A DNA stretch of 16,188 nucleotides from Limivivens sp934393555 (GCA_934393555.1 CAKRQP010000045.1:1-16188); one strand, 5' to 3'. Numbered from the stretch's first letter, positions 6,445 to 14,476 are shown. The notes: generated from the letters alone by a model not told the origin. Made by a program: numbers and translations.

Positions 6445-8448
6445 TCACTCAAAAAAATTTGTCAGTCTGTGTTTCCAGTCACTTAAATTATTGTATTGCA
6501 GGATATTGTAATCGTTCACTTCTGACTCAGAAGGAAGCTCCTCCCATTTATGAAAGGCCAGCTCACTGTCTGCTCCTTCTGCGTAGAAGTTTGCCGTTAT
6601 TACCGGATATTCTTCCCGGAGCCCGGAAAGCCAGCTCTGATAGCCGGAAAGAGGAAGCCCGATCTTATCCAGAAGATATCCACTGAGATAGTTGGCACTG
6701 ATGGCATTGTCTTCTTCCTTTTCCAGATCGTAATTAGACCAGAGGATATAGGGAACCACATATCCTTTTCTGAGTTCATCCACAGAACTTTCCCGGATGG
6801 AAGAATCCTGTCCCATGAGTCTTAAGATCGGATTACAAATATAATCACTGGGCTGATGGTCACCAAACATCAGGATCACCGTTGGTTCCTCCTGGCTGGC
6901 AAAATACTCCGTCAGCTCCTTGAAGGCGGCATCTGTCTTCTGGATCAGTGTCAGGTATTTCTCCGTTGCCTCAGTATTTGTGGTTTCTTTTCCATCATAA
7001 CCGTTCAGACGGATGTCCGGGAAAAGATCGGCATATTCCTTGCTGTAGCCTCCATGGTTCTGCATGGTGACTTCAAAGGCAAAAAGCGGATTTTCACCTT
7101 TTCTCTCCTCATAAAGCTCAGTGAGCTTTTGAAAGGCAGATGCATCATCCACATAGCCGCGAAGCTTTGTGGGATTTTCAAAATCATTCTGGAAATAGGT
7201 GTTTTCAAATCCGAGCCAGGGATAAACCTTATCCCGGCACCAGCCGGCTGCGCGGTAGGGATGCAACGCACTGGTCACATAGCCAAGTGCTCCGAGATGA
7301 CTGGCCAGAGAAGGCTGTTCCTGTTTGATATACTGCTGATAAGGCACACTTCCTGCCGGAAGAAAGCCCATGGAATTTCCTGTAAGGAATTCAAATTCCG
7401 TATTGGCGGTATTTCCGCCTTTTACAGAAACGTAAAGTTCTCCAATCTCCGCTCCTTTTGATTCCTTCAGCGAATGGATAAAGGGCATATAATCTTCACT
7501 GGTTTCAAAATCACCATAAACAGCCAGATCTGAAAATGCCTCATTCATGATGACAAGAATGTTCGGGCTTTCTTTTGTAGCTTTTGTGACCGTCTGGCTT
7601 TCCGTTTCTGTTTCCACGGTCTCTGCCAGCTTTTCTGCGGCAGAAACAGAATAGCCATCCGGCTTTTCCACATCCATAAATTTCAGATTGGAGACAAAAG
7701 CGGCAATGAGACCGTTGTTCCGGTAAAGAACATTGGGCGTAAACAGGGTTGTATCCAGTCCTGCAAGTTCTCCTACCTCTTCCGATTTTACTGCCTGTAC
7801 ATAGCCAAAGAGAAGTCCAACCGAAGCCGCCACGGATACCAGACGGAGCTTCCATTTCTTTTTCTGGAAATCCAGACTGGTCCTTCTTCCGACAAAGATC
7901 ACGGCAAGAAAACCGAAGATCACAAAGAGAAGGCGGAAAGGAACATCCAGATTGTAATTGGCCGCCACACTGGCTGCTGTTCCCATCGAGTAAAGATCCC
8001 AGGGAACGATCGGTGAAGACCGGAAGCTTACCACATAATAATTCACCAGGCCAAAGAGCATCGGCACCAGCGTTCCGAATGTCAGACCGCTCCGTGTGCT
8101 GCCAAAAACAGCACAGCCCACCAGGCAAAGGATCAGATACGCCAGATAATTCAGGAAAAAGATCGGCGCAGTCAGATCCTGCGGAACATGTGTAAAGCAT
8201 TCTGTCAGGCAGAGTGTCAGGATCGGAAGAAGGGGGATAAGAAGGGCACTTACCCATTTCGGAAAGCGAAGTTCCTTCCGGATCAGAAAACTGCCTCCGA
8301 GGAGCAGACTGATGAAAATACCAAGAGCCAGCTTCCAGACAATAAGACCGTCGGCTTTCACCGCCATTCCGGTCAAAATCATGAGGATTGCAGCAACAAC
8401 CCCTGCTGCCGCAATCCTCTTCTTTGAGTAATCAAATATTCTGTTCAT
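6445..8448 (-). CDS. LTA synthase-like membrane sulfatase (alkaline-phosphatase superfamily)
   Basis: Polytopic membrane protein of 667 aa. The first about 220 residues hold six or seven hydrophobic helices (roughly 12-30, 37-55, 66-82, 94-116, 121-141, 171-187, 203-220). A linker follows, then an extracellular sulfatase/LtaS-type domain from about 294. By comparison with LtaS the metal and nucleophile residues are present: Glu303 in IMNEAFSD, Thr347 in GGNTANTE, and Asp530-His531 in MFGDHQPS; NHGGY with H465 is also kept. The family transfers glycerol-phosphate or similar groups to lipids or glycans of the envelope. The exact acceptor cannot be told, and this is not a close copy of staphylococcal LtaS, which has five helices. 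The ribosome binding site is modest (AAAGG, 8 bases). The gene follows pyk by 59 bases without a clear terminator and leads into lysA. Confidence 0.83.
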   Translation of the reverse strand: MNRIFDYSKKRIAAAGVVAAILMILTGMAVKADGLIVWKLALGIFISLLLGGSFLIRKELRFPKWVSALLIPLLPILTLCLTECFTHVPQDLTAPIFFLNYLAYLILCLVGCAVFGSTRSGLTFGTLVPMLFGLVNYYVVSFRSSPIVPWDLYSMGTAASVAANYNLDVPFRLLFVIFGFLAVIFVGRRTSLDFQKKKWKLRLVSVAASVGLLFGYVQAVKSEEVGELAGLDTTLFTPNVLYRNNGLIAAFVSNLKFMDVEKPDGYSVSAAEKLAETVETETESQTVTKATKESPNILVIMNEAFSDLAVYGDFETSEDYMPFIHSLKESKGAEIGELYVSVKGGNTANTEFEFLTGNSMGFLPAGSVPYQQYIKQEQPSLASHLGALGYVTSALHPYRAAGWCRDKVYPWLGFENTYFQNDFENPTKLRGYVDDASAFQKLTELYEERKGENPLFAFEVTMQNHGGYSKEYADLFPDIRLNGYDGKETTNTEATEKYLTLIQKTDAAFKELTEYFASQEEPTVILMFGDHQPSDYICNPILRLMGQDSSIRESSVDELRKGYVVPYILWSNYDLEKEEDNAISANYLSGYLLDKIGLPLSGYQSWLSGLREEYPVITANFYAEGADSELAFHKWEELPSESEVNDYNILQYNNLSDWKHRLTNFFE

Positions 8449-8507
8449 TTTTCAAGCCTTTGTTTTTACATATTTCGTACCGGTTCAGAATTCTCTGGAC
8501 GGTCACT

Positions 8508-9941
8508 TTATTTTACTACAACTACATTCATCATATTGGTCATGCTCTTGCCACTCACATCATTCGTGGCTGCATCACCTGCAGTAAAGACAACCAGATC
8601 ATCCTTCTGGACTTTTCCTTTTTCTTTCAGAACCTTCAGGGAATTCTTCATGATCTTGGATGAAGACTCTTCCATCATGCCCTTATAGGGGTAGACTCCC
8701 CAGTAAAGCTGCATCCGTCTCATCGCTCTGTCGTGCGGAGAAACACCGTAGATCGGCATTTTCGGGCGGAAATGAGCGATCAGCCGGGCGGTCTGTCCAT
8801 AGAAGGTCGGCGTGATGATACAATCTGCATTCAAAGCAATGGCTGTAGAAACTGCCGCATAACCAACTGCCTCTGAAATACCGTTGCTGATCTTGTTTTT
8901 CGCCTTCATGAAATGAGTCTCGTAATCCAGATGCTCTTCTGTCGTTTCTGCGATCTTTGCCATCATTCTGACCGCTTCCAGAGGATATTTACCCATAGCA
9001 GTCTCACCGGAAAGCATGATCGCATCCGTTCCGTCGTAAATGGCATTGGCCACATCACCGGCCTCCGCTCTGGTAGGTCTGGGATTACGGATCATGGAAT
9101 CCAGCATCTGGGTCGCTGTGATGACCGGTTTCAGATGTTCATTGCATTTGGTAATGATCTGCTTCTGAATATAGGGAACCTCATCTGCGGGAATCTCCAC
9201 GCCCAGATCACCTCTGGCCACCATGATGCCATCCGCTTCCTCCAGGATCTCATCGATATTTTCCACGCCCTCTGCATTTTCAATCTTGGCAATGATCTGA
9301 ATATGAGTTCCATTGTTTTCCTTTAACAGATTACGGATGGTACGGATACACTCTGCACTCCGCACAAAGGAAGCAGCAATAAAATCAAAGCCCTGCGTGA
9401 TCCCGAAAAGGATATCTTCTTTGTCTTTCTCTGTCACATCAGGCAGGCCAACGCTGACATTTGGTACATTAACGCCCTTTCTCTGTCCCAGCTCGCCTCC
9501 ATTGGCCACCTGACAGACGATAGCAGCTTCTGTGATCTCTTTTACAGTCAGGCCGATCAGTCCGTCATCGATCAGGATGGTATCTCCCGGTTTTACATCT
9601 TTCGAAAGCTCCTGGTATGTAATGGAGGTTCCATGCTCGTCTCCCTCCCGCTCCGTCAGATACAGTGAAAATTCATCTCCTGTCTCCAGACTGACTTTTT
9701 TTCCGTCCTTTAAGAGCCCGGTACGGATCTCCGGTCCTTTCGTATCCAGAAGCATGGCGATCGGCAGATCCAGCTCATCCCGGAGCTCCTTTAACGTTTC
9801 TATTCTTTTTTCGTGCTCCTCGTGGTCGCCGTGGGAGAAATTGAATCTCGCCACATCCATTCCGGCCAGCATCATGTCACGAAGAAGATTTCTGTCACTG
9901 GTGTTAGGTCCCATGGTGCATACAATTTTCGTTTTTTTCAT
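8508..9941 (-). CDS. pyk: Pyruvate kinase
   Basis: Makes pyruvate and ATP from phosphoenolpyruvate and ADP, the last step of glycolysis. The length of 477 aa is the standard short form, without the C-terminal PEP-synthase-like domain found in Bacillus enzymes. Motifs in order: KIVCTMGPNTSDR (5-17), the ARFNFSHG segment (31-38), LLDTKGPEIRTG (64-75), the active-site signature IIAKIENAEG (216-225, K219 and E221), MVARGDLGVEIP (240-251, Mg2+-binding region), and TATQMLDSM (275-283). AAAGGA lies 4-5 bases before the ATG. It starts 12 bases after the rhomboid-like gene. Most pyruvate kinases need Mg2+ and K+; corA heads this transcript and trkAH lies downstream. Confidence 0.97.
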   Translation of the reverse strand: MKKTKIVCTMGPNTSDRNLLRDMMLAGMDVARFNFSHGDHEEHEKRIETLKELRDELDLPIAMLLDTKGPEIRTGLLKDGKKVSLETGDEFSLYLTEREGDEHGTSITYQELSKDVKPGDTILIDDGLIGLTVKEITEAAIVCQVANGGELGQRKGVNVPNVSVGLPDVTEKDKEDILFGITQGFDFIAASFVRSAECIRTIRNLLKENNGTHIQIIAKIENAEGVENIDEILEEADGIMVARGDLGVEIPADEVPYIQKQIITKCNEHLKPVITATQMLDSMIRNPRPTRAEAGDVANAIYDGTDAIMLSGETAMGKYPLEAVRMMAKIAETTEEHLDYETHFMKAKNKISNGISEAVGYAAVSTAIALNADCIITPTFYGQTARLIAHFRPKMPIYGVSPHDRAMRRMQLYWGVYPYKGMMEESSSKIMKNSLKVLKEKGKVQKDDLVVFTAGDAATNDVSGKSMTNMMNVVVVK

Positions 9942-9953
9942 AATCCTTTCACC

Positions 9954-10811
9954 TCACTGTTTTTTATGGACATGCTGATGGGTAAAGAGATGATCCTGAC
10001 AATACTCGTAATTTCCATCGCATTTGGAGCAGTAACGGAACTCCAGATCGTCTCCGTCCAGTTCGGTACGACCGCACACAGCACATTTGTGCATGGGCTG
10101 TCTGCCGTTTCCCGGCTTTGCGGTGTTCATCTGCCGTTTGAAATTCTGCTTTCTCCGGATCTCCTTCGGGGAAACTCTGCGGTAATCGCGAGTCATCAGG
10201 AAGAAGACGATGAAATTCAGCAGAGAAGCAATGATCGCCACTTTACCGACCCAGCTGCTCTTCACGAAGGAATATACGATGAAAAAGCCGTACAGGATAC
10301 CCATCCATTTCATCTTGATCGGGATGAAAAAGTACAGCATGACTTGCATATTTGGATAACTCAGTGCAAATGCAAGGAAAATCGACATATTAATATAGTA
10401 GGTACTGAACAGCGCACTGCCGAATACCACGTTGCCGCCGTAAACCACATGCAAAATAACATACAGAAGGAAAGCTCCCAGAACCGTGGAGATCATTCCC
10501 ATGAAAATATAGACATTGTATCGGAAAGCTCCCCAGGTCTGTTCCAGACTGGTTCCCAGAGAATAATAGAAAAACAGCATAATGATGGTAAAGATACCCG
10601 GCGACTCCGGCGGGATCAGGATCCAGGTCACCAGTCTCCAGATCTGACCGCGCAGAATATAATAGGGTTCGAGCGTCAGATAGCTGAAAATACTGGCAGG
10701 GGCAAAGAAGTATAAAAGATAGCCTGCCACATAAAGGGCAATGATGTAGGCAGAAAGATTATGGATCGCATATCTGCCGAACTTTCTTTCCATTTTATTC
10801 AGAAAATTCAT
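9954..10811 (-). CDS. Rhomboid-like membrane protein with C-terminal zinc ribbon (probable pseudoprotease)
   Basis: A 285-aa membrane protein with about six helices in residues 18-206. Rhomboid hallmarks are present: GQIWRLVTW (55-63) in the L1/TM2 entry region and YSLGTSLEQTWGAFRY (83-98) with the conserved small-residue and Glu pattern. The catalytic motif GxSG is not: the matching segment reads VVFGSALFST (128-137), and the last helix region VGKVAIIASLLNF has no His. It is therefore likely a rhomboid-fold pseudoprotease (a Derlin/iRhom-like role is only an analogy). The cytoplasmic tail is basic and then forms a metal site: C243, C246, C261, C264, C271 plus a His-rich end (H274, H278, H280, H282). 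It sits between corA (36 bases) and pyk (12 bases), with an AAAGGA ribosome binding site. Function is unknown. Confidence 0.75.
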   Translation of the reverse strand: MNFLNKMERKFGRYAIHNLSAYIIALYVAGYLLYFFAPASIFSYLTLEPYYILRGQIWRLVTWILIPPESPGIFTIIMLFFYYSLGTSLEQTWGAFRYNVYIFMGMISTVLGAFLLYVILHVVYGGNVVFGSALFSTYYINMSIFLAFALSYPNMQVMLYFFIPIKMKWMGILYGFFIVYSFVKSSWVGKVAIIASLLNFIVFFLMTRDYRRVSPKEIRRKQNFKRQMNTAKPGNGRQPMHKCAVCGRTELDGDDLEFRYCSKCDGNYEYCQDHLFTHQHVHKKQ

Positions 10812-10847
10812 ATTGGTTCCTTTCTGTAAAACTGTTTTGTCTCAGGG

Positions 10848-11789
10848 TCAGAAAAGATCTTTCTTGGAACAGATCAGAGCCACCACGAGACTTAAAGCAA
10901 GAGAGATCAGGATAACGATCAGAAACCCGTCATGACTGCCGGAAAACGGGATCCCGTTCAGATTGAGATTCATTCCGTAAGCGCTGAATACCATGGTAGG
11001 GATCGCCATGACGATGGTGATCGTTGTCAGAAATTTCATGACGCCATTTACATTATTGGAGATCACCGATGAAAAGGTATCCATCATACTGTTAAGAATA
11101 CCCGTATACACATGCGCCATCTCGATCGCCTGTTTATTCTCGGTAATAACATCCTCCAGAAGGTCTGTATCCTCCGGATATTTCTTAATGCTGTCCACCT
11201 TCAGAAGCTTCTCCAGCACCACTTCATTCACACGAAGGGATGTCGTAAAGTAAACCAGAGATTTCTGCATCTCAAGAAGCTCAATGATCTCCCGGTTTTT
11301 CGGTGAACCGTGGAGTTTTTGTTCCATAAGTTCACTTTTCTTATCCAGGATACGAAGGTAATGCAGGTACATACTGGCGTTCCGGTAAAGGATCTGCAGA
11401 ATAAAACGTGTCTTCTTATAAGTGAAGAAGTTCCGTACTCTTCCATCCATAAAGGCATCCAGCACCGGTGTTTCTTCCAGACAGACCGTGAAGATCATAT
11501 CTTCAGAAATGATAATACCAAGAGGTACCGTACCGAACCAGTCCTTTTCGTTTCGTTCCTCGATCACGGGAATGTCCACCAGGATCAGTGTATAATCATC
11601 CTCCACCTCAATACGCGATCTCTCTTCTTCATCCAGAGGTGCCCGGAGGTCATCCTGATCAATATGAAACTTATTGGCTGTTTCCAGAATCTCTGTAGCT
11701 GTAGGATTGGCAAGCACCACCCAGCAGCCCTCAGACGCTTCATTCAGCTGATGAATGTGCCCGTCTATAGTCCGGAAAATCTTTATCAT
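10848..11789 (-). CDS. corA: CorA family divalent-cation (Mg2+) transporter
   Basis: Homopentameric Mg2+/Co2+ channel subunit, 313 aa with the start chosen. Residues 1-240 form the cytoplasmic funnel domain with long helices (YLRILDKKSELMEQKL and following). Two C-terminal helices follow (about 253-271 and 289-307). The signature YGMN is at 271-274, at the end of the first helix, and the basic tail is KKDLF. The frame can be extended to a TTG at 11828, but the ATG at 11789 gives the family-typical MIKIFRT start, with AAAGGAG 10 bases upstream. A three-codon mini-ORF (ATG GAA TCA TGA) ends in an ATGA overlap with this start; its ATG is only 2 bases from the Shine-Dalgarno, so it is probably not translated. 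It is the first gene behind a perfect-consensus promoter. Confidence 0.92.
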   Translation of the reverse strand: MIKIFRTIDGHIHQLNEASEGCWVVLANPTATEILETANKFHIDQDDLRAPLDEEERSRIEVEDDYTLILVDIPVIEERNEKDWFGTVPLGIIISEDMIFTVCLEETPVLDAFMDGRVRNFFTYKKTRFILQILYRNASMYLHYLRILDKKSELMEQKLHGSPKNREIIELLEMQKSLVYFTTSLRVNEVVLEKLLKVDSIKKYPEDTDLLEDVITENKQAIEMAHVYTGILNSMMDTFSSVISNNVNGVMKFLTTITIVMAIPTMVFSAYGMNLNLNGIPFSGSHDGFLIVILISLALSLVVALICSKKDLF

Positions 11790-11799
11790 GATTCCATAA

Positions 11800-11806
11800 C
11801 TCCTTT
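11800..11806 (-). promoter_or_regulatory. Ribosome binding site deciding the corA start
   Basis: AAAGGAG on the minus strand, 10 bases before ATG 11789. No comparable site precedes the TTG at 11828. Confidence 0.7.
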
Positions 11807-11863
11807 CGATCATCCGCAAAACAGACAATCCATCGAACGTTTCTCCATGGCATTACTATCGCC

Positions 11864-11892
11864 ATTATATGTTTTTCAAACTTTTTTGTCAA
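11864..11892 (-). promoter_or_regulatory. Consensus promoter of the corA-led six-gene run
   Basis: On the minus strand TTGACA (11892-11887), a 17-base spacer, and TATAAT (11869-11864): both hexamers and the spacing are perfect sigma-A consensus. The 5' leader would be about 67 bases, too short for an M-box Mg2+ riboswitch. It is the only strong promoter seen before the six minus-strand genes ending at 3529. Confidence 0.9.
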
Positions 11893-11929
11893 TCGCAGCC
11901 CGTATTTTTTTCAAAAGATTTAACAAAAC

Positions 11930-11958
11930 TTGAAATCTCTTTTTCTTTCCTTTATAAT
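11930..11958 (+). promoter_or_regulatory. Promoter of aroC
   Basis: TTGAAA (11930-11935), a 17-base spacer, and TATAAT (11953-11958). It is divergent from the corA promoter, with 37 bases between the two -35 elements. Confidence 0.87.
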
Positions 11959-11963
11959 CGTGT

Positions 11964-12056
11964 AAAGCGAACATTCACAGTCCGCTTTTGCTTCTTACTC
12001 ATGAACGCAGCCGTTCCATTTTCTGCGTTCCATACTAAAAAATAAGGATGATGATT
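11964..12056 (+). promoter_or_regulatory. Structured 5' leader of aroC
   Basis: The roughly 90-base leader contains two hairpins. AAAGCG (11964-11969) pairs with CGCTTT (11983-11988), and GAACGCAG (12003-12010) pairs perfectly with CTGCGTTC (12023-12030). The second stem ends 13 bases before AAGGA and has no T run, so it is not a terminator. A 14-codon frame (12001-12045, containing two Phe) overlaps it but has no ribosome binding site. Confidence 0.45.
12044..12048 (+). promoter_or_regulatory. Ribosome binding site deciding the aroC start
   Basis: AAGGA with 8 bases to the ATG at 12057. In-frame ATGs at 12048 and 12051 overlap or abut this site and cannot be used with it. Confidence 0.75.
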
Positions 12057-13160
12057 ATGTCAGGTTCAACTTACGGCAATATTTTTCGCATTACGACCTG
12101 GGGGGAATCCCACGGTGCAGGTGTCGGCGTAGTCGTGGATGGCTGCCCGGCAGGTCTGCCTCTTACAGAGGCGGATATCCAGTTCTTTCTGGATCGAAGG
12201 AAACCGGGGACCAGCCGCTATTCTACCCCGCGGAAGGAGGGCGATCAGGTAGAGATCCTCTCCGGTGTTTTTGAAGGAAAAACCACAGGAACTCCGATCT
12301 CTCTTCTCGTACGGAACACTTCCCAGCGTTCTTCTGATTACAGTGAGATCGCCGGTTACTATCGCCCCGGTCATGCAGATATGACTTATGATATGAAATA
12401 TGGCTTCCGCGATTATCGTGGAGGCGGCCGTTCCTCCGGAAGAGAAACCATCGGCCGTGTCGCAGCCGGCGCCATCGCCGTCAAAATTCTGGAGTCTCTC
12501 GGAATCCAGCTGTTTACGTATACCCGCTCCATCGGCCCGGTAAAGATCCATCCGAAACGCTTCCGGATCGAGGAGATCAAAGAGAATCCTCTCTGTATGC
12601 CGGATAAAGAAGCCGCCATGGAAGCAGAAGCCTATCTGGATGGTCTCATGAAGGAAGGAGATTCTGCCGGAGGTGTCATCGAATGTGTCATCCGCGGCAT
12701 GAAACCCGGTGTCGGCGATCCTGCTTTTGAAAAGCTGAATGCCAATCTCGGAAAGGCGATCCTTTCCATCGGCGCCGTCAAAGGTTTTGAGATCGGTGAC
12801 GGTTTTGCAGCAGCCGGAGCCCGCGGAAGTCAAAACAACGACCCCTATGCCTATGCTCCTGACGGTTCTCTTCAGAAGCTTTCCAATCACTCCGGCGGAA
12901 TCCTTGGCGGCATCAGTGACGGCAGCGATATCATTTTCCGTGCTGCCATCAAACCCACCCCTTCCATCTCTATGGAACAGGATACCGTAAACAAAGAGAA
13001 TGAAAATATCCGCGTCCGGATCAAAGGACGCCATGATCCGGTGATCGTTCCCAGAGCAGTTGTAGTCGTAGAAGCCATGGCTGCCATCACGCTTCTGGAT
13101 ATGCTCTTTGCCAGCATCCCGTCACGCATGGACAATCTGATCCGTTTCTTCCAGAACTGA
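12057..13160 (+). CDS. aroC: Chorismate synthase
   Basis: Cytoplasmic enzyme that converts 5-enolpyruvylshikimate-3-phosphate to chorismate, the last shikimate-pathway step. It uses reduced FMN as a non-consumed cofactor. Length 367 aa, normal for the family. Signatures: GESHG (16-20, catalytic H19), RKPGTSRYSTPRKE (48-61), YRPGHAD (102-108, H106), GGGRSSGRET (122-131), NNDPYAYAPDG (260-270), GGILGGISDG (280-289), RAAIKPTPSI (295-304), and RHDP (325-328). All key residues are present. The start at 12057 (MSGSTYGN) is chosen because of AAGGA 8 bases upstream. It is monocistronic: its own promoter lies upstream and a strong terminator downstream. No other aromatic-pathway gene is nearby. Confidence 0.97.
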   Translation: MSGSTYGNIFRITTWGESHGAGVGVVVDGCPAGLPLTEADIQFFLDRRKPGTSRYSTPRKEGDQVEILSGVFEGKTTGTPISLLVRNTSQRSSDYSEIAGYYRPGHADMTYDMKYGFRDYRGGGRSSGRETIGRVAAGAIAVKILESLGIQLFTYTRSIGPVKIHPKRFRIEEIKENPLCMPDKEAAMEAEAYLDGLMKEGDSAGGVIECVIRGMKPGVGDPAFEKLNANLGKAILSIGAVKGFEIGDGFAAAGARGSQNNDPYAYAPDGSLQKLSNHSGGILGGISDGSDIIFRAAIKPTPSISMEQDTVNKENENIRVRIKGRHDPVIVPRAVVVVEAMAAITLLDMLFASIPSRMDNLIRFFQN

Positions 13161-13191
13161 TCGGTTTCGTTTCGTATATTCCAGGTATCAG

Positions 13192-13236
13192 AAAATGCCG
13201 TAACTGTTCAGTACCTTCACAGTTACGGCATTTTTT
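13192..13236. terminator. Strong bidirectional terminator between aroC and the lactonase gene
   Basis: AAAATGCCGTAACTGT (13192-13207) pairs over 16 bases with the segment 13219-13234, around an 11-base loop. A T run to 13236 serves aroC. The A run on the 5' side becomes TTTT for the convergent minus-strand gene, which stops at 13240. Confidence 0.93.
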
Positions 13237-13239
13237 CTA

Positions 13240-14310
13240 TTACTCTGTAAAATCTCCGACTTTAGAGATCAGAATGCAGTTCGGTGTTTCGATATGGATC
13301 GGTTTCCCTTTCAGGACCATCAGTCCTTTTTCATAATCTATGTGGAAGAAACGGATCTCATTGGACTCATGATTTAAAACCACCAGCGTTTTTTCATCCG
13401 GGAAAACTGCCAGATCTTTGGGGTATTTGCCACTTATCGGAAGAATACAGATCTTTGTGAGCTTTCCTGTCTCATGGTCGATCTTAAAAATACCTACGGT
13501 CTCCTCTCCGGCTGTGGAGCAGTAAAGGTAATCACCGCTTGGGGAAATCTTCAGTGCGGAGGCTGCTTTCGCATTCTCATCGTTGTCCGTATAGGTAGGA
13601 ACCTTCTGGACCAGTTCAAATTCCGGCATTTTCCCGGAACCGTCGTAAGTATACACCAGGATCTCATTGCTGTGTTCACAGATCACATATGCGAATTTAC
13701 CGTCACGGCTGAAACGGATCCAGCGGGGAGCGGATTCCAGTTTGCAGCGGAGAATATCCACCAGCTTCAGACGGCCGGTGACAGGGTTTACCGTATACAT
13801 ATTGATATGATCCACGCCGCTGTCTACGACACAGAGGAATTTATTGTCCGGAGTCGGCATCACGCAGCTGATGTGAGGCCGGAAATTTCTCTCTGCCACA
13901 CTTCCCAGACCTTTGTGGAAGATACCATCCATGACTCTTCCCAGTCTTCCATCGCTGTGTGTGTGTACCACAGTGACTTTTCCATCATGATAACCACCTA
14001 CAAAAAGAAACTTTCCTTCTTTATCGGTAGAAAGGAAACAGCCTCTCATTCCGTCAATCCCTACCTTATTGATCGGAGTCAGACCGCCGTCCTCTCCGAT
14101 CTTCATCACGGCTACCCCCTCATCCGCAATAGAGTAAAGATACTTTCCATTATTTGATTTGGCTACATGAGAAGCATTGTTTACCGGTACTACATTCCGC
14201 TCAGTCATATAACCATTCTCCACATCCAGGTCATAAACATGAATACCAATGCTGCTTCCGTGTGTATAGGTCCCCACATACGCCACATATTTATCACTAC
14301 TGTTATACAT
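13240..14310 (-). CDS. Lactonase-family beta-propeller protein (6-phosphogluconolactonase-like)
   Basis: A seven-bladed beta-propeller of the lactonase/YbhE (PF10282-type) family, 356 aa. The family includes E. coli Pgl, which hydrolyses 6-phosphogluconolactone in the pentose-phosphate pathway; other members act on different lactones. Typical segments: AYVGTYTHGSSIGIHVYDLD near the start, RPH (144-146) followed by PTPDNKFLCVVDSGVDHINMY, APRWIRFSRDGKFAYVICEHSNE (ending near 216) with E212, and repeated SPSGDYLYC-type blade strands. No signal peptide is present, so it is cytoplasmic. The open frame reaches 14352, but AGGAGG 8 bases before the ATG at 14310 fixes the start there. It is a single gene with its own promoter. 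The substrate is inferred from family only. Confidence 0.85.
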   Translation of the reverse strand: MYNSSDKYVAYVGTYTHGSSIGIHVYDLDVENGYMTERNVVPVNNASHVAKSNNGKYLYSIADEGVAVMKIGEDGGLTPINKVGIDGMRGCFLSTDKEGKFLFVGGYHDGKVTVVHTHSDGRLGRVMDGIFHKGLGSVAERNFRPHISCVMPTPDNKFLCVVDSGVDHINMYTVNPVTGRLKLVDILRCKLESAPRWIRFSRDGKFAYVICEHSNEILVYTYDGSGKMPEFELVQKVPTYTDNDENAKAASALKISPSGDYLYCSTAGEETVGIFKIDHETGKLTKICILPISGKYPKDLAVFPDEKTLVVLNHESNEIRFFHIDYEKGLMVLKGKPIHIETPNCILISKVGDFTE

Positions 14311-14318
14311 ATTGTTGT

Positions 14319-14324
14319 CCTCCT
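14319..14324 (-). promoter_or_regulatory. Ribosome binding site deciding the lactonase start
   Basis: Perfect AGGAGG on the minus strand, 8 bases before ATG 14310. It rules out the in-frame ATG at 14352. Confidence 0.9.
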
Positions 14325-14382
14325 GCTTCTGGGTTCTGTGAAAAACGGACAAAGAAATTCCTCTTTTTCCGTACTTTTATTT

Positions 14383-14411
14383 ATTTTACCATAAAGCCCT
14401 CTTTTTGTTAA
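14383..14411 (-). promoter_or_regulatory. Promoter of the lactonase-family gene
   Basis: On the minus strand TTAACA (14411-14406), a 17-base spacer ending in TGG, and TAAAAT (14388-14383), an extended -10 form. It is divergent from the XRE-cupin promoter. Confidence 0.75.
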
Positions 14412-14444
14412 TAGAAACTGCGTATATTTTTTACAAAAATACAG

Positions 14445-14472
14445 TTGACATTCCATGGAGATTCTGTATAAT
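14445..14472 (+). promoter_or_regulatory. Consensus promoter of the XRE-cupin/potA operon
   Basis: TTGACA (14445-14450), a 16-base spacer, and TATAAT (14467-14472). Both hexamers are perfect; the spacer is one base short of optimal. Predicted start is near 14479, inside the operator, which suits a repressible promoter. Confidence 0.87.
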
Positions 14473-14476
14473 CATT

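Noticed and set aside
8449..8507. Terminator or promoter in the pyk-sulfatase gap
   Set aside because: Only a weak CAGA/TCTG plus ACCG/CGGT stem without a T run is present, and no hexamer pair near consensus was found.
11790..11828. 13-codon TTG-initiated extension of corA
   Set aside because: There is no ribosome binding site at the TTG; AAAGGAG precedes the ATG at 11789, giving the normal CorA N-terminus.
12066..13034. 322-codon open frame on the minus strand opposite aroC
   Set aside because: It is a shadow of the strongly conserved chorismate synthase frame.
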